Virus record (IMG/VR): IMGVR_UViG_3300030390_000436
Location: 1-48,276 of that record
Reading direction: 5' to 3' (one strand)
Source of the DNA: a virus
DNA: 48,276 nt
Shown: positions 9,502 through 15,069 of the stretch, in pieces
Position numbering within the stretch: the stretch's first letter is position 1
Layout of the letters: the number at the start of each line of letters is the position of its first letter
Translations under genes and position numbers: made by a program
The notes under the pieces: generated by a model
Database searches by the model: none
What the model saw: the letters and a program-made list of their open reading frames with translations, nothing else
What the model was told of the DNA's origin: nothing

Positions 9502-9934
9502 GCCATACACCTTTATTGGGGAACGCCCCGTCTCGTTTGCCTCGGTGCGCTAACACCTCTTTAACAAAAGGATACTGCGTGAAAAATTGCTTCCGCATCT
9601 CCTTGCACATCCATAATACATCACGTTTACCATGAGGAGCAATCATGTCTACAAAAACCATGCACTCGCCAACGTCGCGAGAAAAAATTTCAGAACCTAC
9701 ATAGCTACGAGTTTCAAACTCCACTCGAGTCATGAACGCCCACGTTATTAAACCAACACACTCACCGTCACGATAAAACAAACGTAACTGGTCGTTCTCA
9801 ATCGCCGGTAATAAACGCCAAGAGATAGTCTCACACCGGAAATCACTGTATGGTTTAATCGTCGTCCAAAGCTTTAAAGCATCATTCAACATTAATAACG
9901 ACCCATCTAACAATAGAATACTAAACCTATACAT
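9488..9934 (-). CDS. HlyC-like toxin-activating lysine acyltransferase homologue
   Basis: A 148-aa protein that lines up with HlyC, the acyltransferase that fatty-acylates lysines of RTX toxins. Matching blocks are LLPAIENDQLRLFYRDGE (HlyC NVLPAIRANQYALL), GLITWAFM (CSWANL) and VFVDMIAPHG (FIDWIAPFG). The conserved Asp (Asp96) is present, but the catalytic His expected near residue 30 is absent: the first His is residue 101. The start is ATG 9934 with AGTAGGG upstream. It overlaps the next gene by 14 bases. It is probably a divergent phage acyltransferase-fold protein whose activity is uncertain. Confidence 0.78.
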   Translation of the reverse strand: MYRFSILLLDGSLLMLNDALKLWTTIKPYSDFRCETISWRLLPAIENDQLRLFYRDGECVGLITWAFMTRVEFETRSYVGSEIFSRDVGECMVFVDMIAPHGKRDVLWMCKEMRKQFFTQYPFVKEVLAHRGKRDGAFPNKGVWHAAA

Positions 9935-10360
9935 CAAAAATACCCTACTTGGCAATCAAATCTATGACCAAGGACCATGGTTCATGGGCCACTTGTGGCG
10001 TACCAACAACCGGAATGGAATTATATTGGACATTTTTTCGTGGCCCTGGGTCCCTAATGGAATTACCAATGAATGAATTTGGTGGACTAACTATATAGAC
10101 TCGCCAGTCGTGATGCACCCGCCCAAAGGGGGGGAGGGGGGGCAATTATCGCCGGCAGAACGTAGGCTATTGAGCCCAGTTACCCCCTACCATGCATGCG
10201 ACCCGAGACCAGCGACCGGTCATATAGATAAAAGAAAAGATGATAAATGTGATCTAATTGTGATTTAATTGTGGTCTGCCTATTGTAATTGTACAAGTTA
10301 ACCCCCATATTAAAAATATGGAAAGCAATGGTGCTTTTCATCTTAATAAGGATTAACAAA
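9935..10360 (-). promoter_or_regulatory. Divergent control region between late (-) and early (+) genes
   Basis: About 425 bases without a convincing gene. It holds a GGACCATGG-type element at 9972-9992 and an inverted partner at 10039-10053, a G-tract (seven G, A, seven G) at 10128-10142, a CTATATAG palindrome at 10091-10098 that may belong to a leftward promoter, and an AT-rich stretch from about 10220 leading to the first rightward gene. The late operon (terminase, portal and onward) would start leftwards from here. Confidence 0.5.
10269..10297 (+). promoter_or_regulatory. Candidate early promoter P1
   Basis: TTGTGG, 17 bases, TACAAG. An overlapping alternative is TTGTGA (10258), 17 bases, TATTGT. 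The layout matches the candidates at 11829 and 14198. It would drive the small early genes from 10361. Inferred from pattern only. Confidence 0.35.
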
Positions 10361-10642
10361 ATGAAGAACGCAATTCGTTACATTACAAGGGCGGCAACAG
10401 TTGAAGAGAACGAAGGGGGCCTGCAAGCCAAGTTCGATTTCTACGCCTCACTTGCTAAACAAGTAAACGCAGAATTAAAGCGGGCAGAAAAGGATGCGAT
10501 CGAAGCGGGCGAAGCCAAGCGGGTCATTACCGGCACCGCGGATCTCGCACCTAATCGAGATCTTTACATCGAACTACATGGCGTGAACGCTTGGAACTCT
10601 AACAAGCGTACATCTAATCGGACCACACTGGTCTGGAACTAA
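10361..10642 (+). CDS. Early hypothetical protein (93 aa)
   Basis: First gene of the rightward early block. The ATG is preceded by AAGGATTAACAAA, a good ribosome site. The N-terminus is basic (MKNAIRYITRAATVEEN), the middle is helical and charged (KQVNAELKRAEKDAIEAGEA), and the end is polar (WNSNKRTSNRTTLVWN). No family recognised. A GC-rich hairpin begins 7 bases after the stop. Confidence 0.65.
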   Translation: MKNAIRYITRAATVEENEGGLQAKFDFYASLAKQVNAELKRAEKDAIEAGEAKRVITGTADLAPNRDLYIELHGVNAWNSNKRTSNRTTLVWN

Positions 10643-10648
10643 TCACAC

Positions 10649-10670
10649 TGGGGCCCAGCAATGGGCCCCA
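10649..10670 (+). terminator. GC hairpin with GCAA loop
   Basis: A perfect 9-bp stem (TGGGGCCCA/TGGGCCCCA) closed by a GCAA tetraloop directly after the first early gene. There is no strong T-run, so it may act as a mRNA 3'-end stabiliser or a weak terminator. Confidence 0.5.
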
Positions 10671-10701
10671 ACCCTCTTAATCTCAACTAAGGACAAACAA
10701 A

Positions 10702-10914
10702 ATGTCATATGATTTCATACCAAACTACGACCACGTAACTTTCCCTAGTCAGTACAAAAAAGATAAACCAATAAAAAAACTTCCTAAGCAAGTATATTAC
10801 CACGTCACAACATGGTTAACACATCTAGAAAATCTTATGCTAGATGGAGACAAAAAAGCCGAATTAACTTTAAAAGCTTTTTACGATAGAAAATATTTAA
10901 ACCGATATAAATAA
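10702..10914 (+). CDS. Early hypothetical protein (70 aa)
   Basis: A 70-aa Lys/Tyr-rich protein (MSYDFIPNYDHVTFPSQYKK) with a good upstream AAGGACAAACAAA ribosome site. Its codons are clearly more AT-rich than its neighbours, which may mark separate acquisition. No recognised domain. Confidence 0.6.
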   Translation: MSYDFIPNYDHVTFPSQYKKDKPIKKLPKQVYYHVTTWLTHLENLMLDGDKKAELTLKAFYDRKYLNRYK

Positions 10915-10945
10915 TAATTTAAACAAAACAGAGAGAGACAACAAA

Positions 10946-11176
10946 ATGAACAGACCAATAAACACAATAGCCGCGGACATCAGTTCCGATTGGAAGAAAG
11001 TAAATTTTGCGGCCGTGCCGTACCTCGAGGCGATGTATAGCCTCAATAGTATAAACGACAATTATTACTATGACACCGGCAAGTCGGTCGTGCGTTACTT
11101 CCTAGCTAACGCCGCAACCTGGCGAGGCGATACCGCTCGAGCGATTAAGGCAGAGTTAAAGGCAATGCTCAAATAA
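10946..11176 (+). CDS. Early hypothetical protein (76 aa)
   Basis: A 76-aa protein (MNRPINTIAADISSDWKKVN; VVRYFLANAATWRGDTARAI) preceded by a purine-rich AGAGAGAGACAACAAA leader. The pattern YFLANAATWRGDTARAIKAEL is typical of a small helical phage protein. No family recognised. A GC hairpin follows the stop by 9 bases. Confidence 0.6.
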   Translation: MNRPINTIAADISSDWKKVNFAAVPYLEAMYSLNSINDNYYYDTGKSVVRYFLANAATWRGDTARAIKAELKAMLK

Positions 11177-11185
11177 TACCGGTTA

Positions 11186-11206
11186 GCGGCGTCCATTGGG
11201 CGCCGC
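11186..11206 (+). terminator. GC hairpin after early gene
   Basis: A 9-bp stem (GCGGCGTCC/GGGCGCCGC, one T-G pair) with an ATT loop, located like the hairpin at 10649. No T-run follows. Confidence 0.45.
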
Positions 11207-11255
11207 ATTCCCGTGTCATTAGGCGCGCTAACGTAACTTAACTAAGGATAGGATA

Positions 11256-11456
11256 ATGGATACAAGTAAACATAAAGCCATGACCGAGGTGATAGCACTT
11301 CGAAACTCTATTCATGATCTCGTTCTCGAGATCATAGATAACGACTATGATGCCGATAAACTTACAAGTAAGGCTATGGGTTTAATATTAGACTGGGTGG
11401 ATCCTAAGTACGATGACTATCTAATCAAACCGGAGGATCCAATCGATGAACTATGA
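11256..11456 (+). CDS. Early hypothetical acidic protein (66 aa)
   Basis: A 66-aa acidic helical protein (MDTSKHKAMTEVIALRNSIH; LILDWVDPKYDDYLIKPEDP) with AAGGATAGGATA before the ATG. It overlaps the next gene by 11 bases, so the two are probably co-translated. No recognised family. Confidence 0.6.
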   Translation: MDTSKHKAMTEVIALRNSIHDLVLEIIDNDYDADKLTSKAMGLILDWVDPKYDDYLIKPEDPIDEL

Positions 11457-11655
11457 TACATCACACGGGAGCCCGTTCGATCGAGGTGGTGCCGATTACT
11501 GGTATCATCGGCCGGCATATCCTCATTTCTGGACGCAAGGCACGGGACGCGGCATAAAGATATGCCAGGGGCATATGAGCAAGGCAGAGATAGCTGCATA
11601 CTATGCCGGTTTCGATGAGGCCGCAGAGCGGGGGGACCAAAAGGATTACGGTTAA
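11446..11655 (+). CDS. Small phage protein of the SPFDRG..D..Y type (69 aa)
   Basis: A 69-aa protein with the pattern SPFDRGGADYWYHRPAYPH near the start and an alpha-helical, acidic end (AAYYAGFDEAAERGDQKDYG). I recall this arrangement (SPFDRGxADxYYxR ... AYxxGxxE) from many small phage proteins of unknown function. Its 3' end contains GGCCGCAGAGC (11619-11629), the core of the repeat family found downstream. A terminator follows. Confidence 0.7.
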   Translation: MNYDTSHGSPFDRGGADYWYHRPAYPHFWTQGTGRGIKICQGHMSKAEIAAYYAGFDEAAERGDQKDYG

Positions 11656-11661
11656 GGCAAC

Positions 11662-11691
11662 GGACGCGGGGAAACTCGCGTCCTAGTTTTT
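11662..11691 (+). terminator. Rho-independent terminator
   Basis: A stem GGACGCG/CGCGTCC (11662-11668 with 11677-11683) with an 8-base loop, followed by TAGTTTTT. Confidence 0.7.
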
Positions 11692-11720
11692 AACAGATTA
11701 ACAAATTAAAAATTAAGCAA

Positions 11721-11786
11721 GGCCGCAGAGCCGCAGCGCGCTAACATAATAGAAAACAAAAGAGCGGCAAGGCCGCAGAGCCGCAG
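11721..11786 (+). repeat. GCCGCAGA repeat, copies 1 and 2
   Basis: Two copies of GGCCGCAGAGCCGCAG, at 11721-11736 and 11771-11786. They share a 22-base block starting at GCAAGG. Each copy is itself a tandem of the 8-mer GCCGCAGA. They lie between a terminator and a candidate promoter. Confidence 0.85.
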
Positions 11787-11828
11787 CGATTACGATAACG
11801 ACCAGCCTATAAAAAATTAATTATTTAC

Positions 11829-11857
11829 TTGTGGATTGGTTGTGGAATTACTATATT
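11829..11857 (+). promoter_or_regulatory. Candidate early promoter P2
   Basis: TTGTGG, 17 bases, TATATT, about 46 bases before the ATG of the Cys-rich gene at 11903. It is the best of the three similar candidates because its -10 is 5/6 consensus. Confidence 0.45.
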
Positions 11858-11902
11858 AAACCTATGCAATAATGCATGTTAACCAATGTGAAAGAAAACA
11901 AA

Positions 11903-12601
11903 ATGAAAAACGGAATCATATACAACGGGCCAAGCCTCTTGGATGGTAAGCCAATCGTTGCTATTGCAACGTATAGCGACCGAAACACTAAGACCGGCAA
12001 GGTATTACAAACCTATATTATCCGGTCCGATATATCGCCATTGAACGCAAGTAAAAACGGGGAAGACTTCTCAATTTGCGGCGATTGCAAATTTCGCGGC
12101 ACTCCAACAACGGATCCGGACCGGAAACAAGCGGTAAGTCGGGACTGTTATGTTAATCTAGGGCAAGGCCCGACTATCATTTATAAAACATTTATGCGCG
12201 GCGTATATCCGGCGGCGGATAACGTCGCGGACCGCGTTGACCTAGGCGCCGGTCGCGTCGTTCGTATCGGTACTTACGGGGATCCGGCCGCGGTCCCGTC
12301 GTGGATATGGGACCAACTAATTCGCCGGTGTGAATCTCACCTTGCTTACTCGCATCAATCCGGATTTCGTCCAGATATCGCGATGCAATCCGCGGACACA
12401 CAAGCGCAGGCCGTGGACCACTGGACCGCAGGCCGGCGGACGTTCCGAGTTATTACAACGTTAAACGACCTTGTGAAGGACAAAGAAATTTTATGTCCAG
12501 CAAGTAAAGAGGCCGGCCGGCGGGTCCAATGCAATGCCTGCAAGTTATGCGGCGGGACCTCGGTCAAGTCTTCCAAGTCAATCGCAATCGTGCAACACTA
12601 A
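11903..12601 (+). CDS. Cys-rich phage/plasmid protein of unknown function (232 aa)
   Basis: A 232-aa protein with N-terminal CGDCKFRG and CYV, a central VRIGTYGDPAAVP block, a YSHQSG segment and a C-terminal CPASKEAGRR...CNACKLCGG cluster. This order is typical of a widespread phage/plasmid family of unknown function (I believe a DUF7227-like group). The Cys groups probably bind a metal. The ATG at 11903 is preceded by AACCAATGTGAAAGAAAAC, a leader that recurs at two other early genes. It is followed by a UUCG-capped hairpin. Confidence 0.75.
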   Translation: MKNGIIYNGPSLLDGKPIVAIATYSDRNTKTGKVLQTYIIRSDISPLNASKNGEDFSICGDCKFRGTPTTDPDRKQAVSRDCYVNLGQGPTIIYKTFMRGVYPAADNVADRVDLGAGRVVRIGTYGDPAAVPSWIWDQLIRRCESHLAYSHQSGFRPDIAMQSADTQAQAVDHWTAGRRTFRVITTLNDLVKDKEILCPASKEAGRRVQCNACKLCGGTSVKSSKSIAIVQH

Positions 12602-12605
12602 ACCT

Positions 12606-12623
12606 AGGGGCCTTCGGGCCCCT
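12606..12623 (+). terminator. GC hairpin with TTCG loop
   Basis: A 7-bp stem AGGGGCC/GGCCCCT with the extra-stable TTCG tetraloop, right after the Cys-rich gene. Only TT follows, so the terminator is weak or the element protects the mRNA 3' end. Confidence 0.5.
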
Positions 12624-12649
12624 TCAACCAATGTGAAGGAATCATATGA

Positions 12650-12766
12650 ATGACACGTCAAGAAATTATAGATTTATTCGACAGCACTCACATCACAATG
12701 GCGGAGTTGTCCCGTATCTCGGGCCGTTCAATAAAACAATTAAAGAAAATTCTTATAGAAACATAA
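12650..12766 (+). CDS. Tiny HTH-like protein (38 aa)
   Basis: A 38-aa protein (MTRQEIIDLFDSTHITMAEL, then SRISGRSIKQLKKIL). The segment from THITMAELSRISGRSIKQLK has the spacing of a helix-turn-helix. The leader AACCAATGTGAAGGAATCAT precedes it. An out-of-frame ATG lies 4 bases upstream. A strong terminator starts 3 bases after the stop, which supports this frame over the longer overlapping one. It could be a mini-regulator. Confidence 0.55.
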   Translation: MTRQEIIDLFDSTHITMAELSRISGRSIKQLKKILIET

Positions 12767-12769
12767 ATG

Positions 12770-12796
12770 CCAGGGGGGAATCCCCCTGGTTCTTTT
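12770..12796 (+). terminator. Strong rho-independent terminator
   Basis: A stem CCAGGGGG/CCCCCTGG (8 bp) with a GAAT loop, followed by TTCTTTT. It ends the early unit before the inverted terminase-small/nuclease pair. Confidence 0.8.
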
Positions 12797-12802
12797 GTCA
12801 TC

Positions 12803-12817
12803 GGGGGAAACTCCCCC
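12803..12817. terminator. Second GC hairpin
   Basis: GGGGGA/TCCCCC with a 3-base loop, 6 bases after the strong terminator. It may serve leftward transcription from the nuclease gene. Confidence 0.35.
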
Positions 12818-12825
12818 AAGAATGG

Positions 12826-12981
12826 GGCCGCAGAGCCGCAGACCTAGGTCAAAGGCCGCAGAGCCGCAGAGCGCGGACCAACCACATCAAGATTTATATT
12901 AGAGAAGCGAGGCCGCAGAGCCGCAGACCTTCGCATAATGATCAAGCAAGCGGGGCCGCAGAGCCTCGAACAAAGCCGCAG
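12826..12981 (+). repeat. GCCGCAGA repeat, copies 3 to 6
   Basis: GGCCGCAGAGCCGCAG at 12826-12841, 12854-12869 and 12911-12926, plus an interrupted copy (GGCCGCAGAGCC at 12954-12965 and GCCGCAG at 12975-12981). All have the same orientation as copies 1 and 2. The last two lie inside the 3' end of the leftward nuclease gene. Confidence 0.85.
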
Positions 12982-13330
12982 GGTTCTCGAACCGCGAACC
13001 TTGTGCCTCGGACAGCCCACCAGACAACAGGTTAGGGCCCTCGGACCCCTCAAACAGAACTAGGGTGCGTGTAGAGAGGGCCTTTACCAAGAAGAAACTT
13101 AGACCACCTCGGTTTGAATAGGCCATATGCCACGCAACCTGATGAGGCGAGACTTTTACAGCGTTTCCTTTAGCTACCTTCAACTCTATCCAAACAGGTA
13201 GGCCATCACAAAGCAGATGCACGTCTGGTACACCACCTCCATGCTTGTTCTCAATCCTTGTTGCCAGTGTCTTTTTTGGCAGAGCGTTTCTTAGTGTGTT
13301 CCAAAAGTTCGCCTCTGGTCCCCTGCTCAT
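12899..13330 (-). CDS. PD-(D/E)XK nuclease (VRR-NUC / resolvase-like)
   Basis: A 143-aa protein with the nuclease core: RIEN (Glu27), GGGVPDVHLL (Pro35-Asp36), a WIELKV motif (Glu49, Lys51) and SPHQVAWH followed by a hydrophobic strand (GGLSFFLVKA). This is the layout of phage VRR-NUC or Holliday-junction-type endonucleases, which trim or resolve DNA before packaging. The C-terminus (from about residue 110) runs through the GCCGCAGA repeats and looks less conserved. It overlaps the small terminase by 80 bases in another frame. The ATG at 13330 has AAGGAT upstream. Confidence 0.75.
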   Translation of the reverse strand: MSRGPEANFWNTLRNALPKKTLATRIENKHGGGVPDVHLLCDGLPVWIELKVAKGNAVKVSPHQVAWHMAYSNRGGLSFFLVKALSTRTLVLFEGSEGPNLLSGGLSEAQGSRFENPAALFEALRPRLLDHYAKVCGSAASLL

Positions 13331-13820
13331 TAGTCACATCCTTGTAGTCCGCATCGATCACAAATGCTTGAGGGTATTGTTTCTGTAGCAGTGCCAAACG
13401 GGAGGTGATCTCATCCCTTGAAAGCTGGTCCAAGGTGTTGATGTTCTCCCGCCTGTCGATGGTCAGACCGCCCAACGCGGAGCGGATTTTTTCTGCATTG
13501 ATAGCGGCAGAAAACTGTCCAGCTTCCTCGGCGCCTTGAGATAGTTGATGCAATCTTTCAAGTTGACCTATTGTAGTGACCGCATACCGGCGTTCCCTTT
13601 CGGCCCGTAGTTCTGTGACGTATTCCAAAACATGGGGGTAGTCCCTGCCGTTTAACAGAATGGACGCCTGCTTTGGCGCAATGTCGTGAGCGTAACCAGC
13701 TTTCCTTGCACACTCTGCATTAGAGTATATCCCCTCAACAATATGACGAGCGAACGTCATCTGTCTGGTGGTCAGTTGTCTATCATGCTCGTCTTCAATT
13801 TTCTTTTTTAACGAAGCCAT
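13251..13820 (-). CDS. Terminase small subunit
   Basis: A 189-aa protein with the N-terminal DNA-binding pattern of small terminases (LTTRQMTFARHIVEG, then NAECARKAGYAHDIAPKQAS and LLNGRDYPHVLEYV), a central helical part and a Lys/Asp-rich end. It recognises viral DNA and hands it to the large subunit. The ATG at 13820 is chosen because AGGAGG lies 7 bases upstream. It is unusually far (7.5 kb) from the large subunit and forms a two-gene leftward unit with the nuclease. Confidence 0.82.
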   Translation of the reverse strand: MASLKKKIEDEHDRQLTTRQMTFARHIVEGIYSNAECARKAGYAHDIAPKQASILLNGRDYPHVLEYVTELRAERERRYAVTTIGQLERLHQLSQGAEEAGQFSAAINAEKIRSALGGLTIDRRENINTLDQLSRDEITSRLALLQKQYPQAFVIDADYKDVTNEQGTRGELLEHTKKRSAKKDTGNKD

Positions 13821-13900
13821 ACTGCCCCTCCTATTCCACAACCATACAACAACCAAACCTCGATGCCAAGTTCTACTATAGCTTATATCCTAGGTTGAAG

Positions 13901-14140
13901 TGTAATCAAAAAAACAAGAAGTTAGCCTTGGGCTGGTTAAAAAGTTCTAAATGATTACGCTTTTTTGTAATCACTAACACCATTTGTAATCACGTTTGTA
14001 ATCACCTTATTCTTTTGTAAGTCTTTGTTTTTATTATTTAATTATCACTACTCACACTACCTGATTACACTGATTACACCTCATTTGTTTTTTCAAAACA
14101 CTTTCTTCTTTTTTCTGTCAGATTGCTCTATATGTAATCT
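13901..14140. repeat. TGTAATCA repeat cluster (operator/iteron-like)
   Basis: Forward copies at 13901, 13966, 13985 and 13997, with near copies at 14016 (TGTAAGTC) and 14133 (TGTAATCT). Inverted copies (TGATTACA) at 14062 and 14071, and TGATTACG at 13952. Several extend to TTTGTAATCAC. Nine sites in 240 bases is far above expectation for an 8-mer. Confidence 0.75.
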
Positions 14141-14197
14141 CAACTCAGGACCATGGACCACGGCCCAAGAAAAAAAGTTCTTGCCCCCTTGAATTAT

Positions 14198-14226
14198 ATG
14201 TGGTCTATACACAAGTGTACTACATT
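14198..14226 (+). promoter_or_regulatory. Candidate early promoter P3
   Basis: ATGTGG, 17 bases, TACATT, 34 bases before the ATG at 14261. The -35 region shares TGTGGTCT with P1. Confidence 0.4.
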
Positions 14227-14260
14227 AATTATTTAACAAATGTGAAAAGGATCATCAACT

Positions 14261-14443
14261 ATGCCTACATACAAAATAGATTTTTACTGGAATGGCGAGT
14301 TCATTTCTACCGAGCATCTTACTAAAGAGGAGGCTCGTCAGTATTGGCGTCATGACCATGCTGAAGGTTATCCCCACAGTTTTGAAACATGGATGCATGA
14401 CATGAATGCTTTGTCAAATTTGCATGAGGGAGCTACGTCATGA
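14261..14443 (+). CDS. Small hypothetical protein (60 aa)
   Basis: A 60-aa acidic, aromatic protein (MPTYKIDFYWNGEFISTEHL; HSFETWMHDMNALSNLHEG). First gene of the second early operon, with leader AACAAATGTGAAAAGGATC. It overlaps the methyltransferase start by 4 bases (ATGA). The family is not recognised. Confidence 0.65.
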   Translation: MPTYKIDFYWNGEFISTEHLTKEEARQYWRHDHAEGYPHSFETWMHDMNALSNLHEGATS

Positions 14444-15069
14444 AAGTACTTATTGGATGCGAGACATCTGGCACTGTGCGAGATGCATTTTTAGAGCGGG
14501 GCCATGACGCATGGTCTTGTGACGTTCTCCCTTCGGACACTCCAACCAACCGTCACATACAAGATGACATTCGTAATGTCATGCAGGACGACTGGGATTT
14601 ATTAATGGTGGCACATCCACCATGCACAAGGCTTTGCAATTCTGGTGTGCGTTGGCTACACAAAGCACCACCGAACCGGACACTGCCTGAGATGTGGGCC
14701 GAACTTGATGAGGGTGCGGAGTTATTCTCTTCTGTTTGGAATGTGCCGCACATCTCTATGGTCGCTGTTGAAAACCCTGTCATGCACAAGCATGCCAAGG
14801 AGAGGATCAGAAACTACGTTCCTTTTGCCCAGAGTGTACAGCCTTGGGAGTTTGCCAAGTCGGATGACAGTGGTGACAATGTAAAGAAGCGCACATGTTT
14901 GTGGCTCAAGAACTTACCTAAATTAAATCGCACTGGATCGTTGGATGGATCGACTGCACGGGACGAGTGCCACAAGTTGGGGCCAAGTGCAGATCGTTGG
15001 AAGCTTCGGTCAAAGTTTTACAAGGGCATTGCTGATGCGATGGCTATGCAGTGGGGGGCTTTGGCATGA
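14440..15069 (+). CDS. DNA cytosine methyltransferase-like protein
   Basis: A 209-aa protein with C5-methyltransferase features: a SAM-binding-like start (LIGCETSGTVRDAFLERGH), the catalytic Pro-Cys in AHPPCTRLCNSG (Cys62), and an ENP (residues 111-113) where ENV is usual. It is shorter than stand-alone enzymes (often above 300 aa) and lacks an obvious target-recognition domain. This compact type is common in phages and may modify phage DNA against restriction. It overlaps the next gene by 4 bases. Base specificity is not visible. Confidence 0.72.
   Translation: MKVLIGCETSGTVRDAFLERGHDAWSCDVLPSDTPTNRHIQDDIRNVMQDDWDLLMVAHPPCTRLCNSGVRWLHKAPPNRTLPEMWAELDEGAELFSSVWNVPHISMVAVENPVMHKHAKERIRNYVPFAQSVQPWEFAKSDDSGDNVKKRTCLWLKNLPKLNRTGSLDGSTARDECHKLGPSADRWKLRSKFYKGIADAMAMQWGALA

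Larger units (their letters stand above)
13821..14260. other. Intergenic control region, AT-rich
   Basis: 440 bases without a gene, between the leftward small terminase and the rightward early operon. It contains the TGTAATCA repeat cluster, poly-T/poly-A tracts, a GGACCATGGACCACGGCCC element (14148-14166) similar to one at 9972, and a candidate promoter at 14198. It is a candidate for an operator array or a replication origin. Confidence 0.5.

Noticed and set aside
9945-10145. Leftward 66-codon frame in the control region
   Set aside because: It starts at a TTG in the G/C tract, has no ribosome site, and is Pro/Asn-rich without protein-like pattern. Treated as non-coding.
12646-13035. Rightward 129-codon frame over the repeats
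   Set aside because: It runs through a strong terminator, two hairpins and repeats, and is opposed by the nuclease gene. The 38-aa frame at 12650 is more protein-like.
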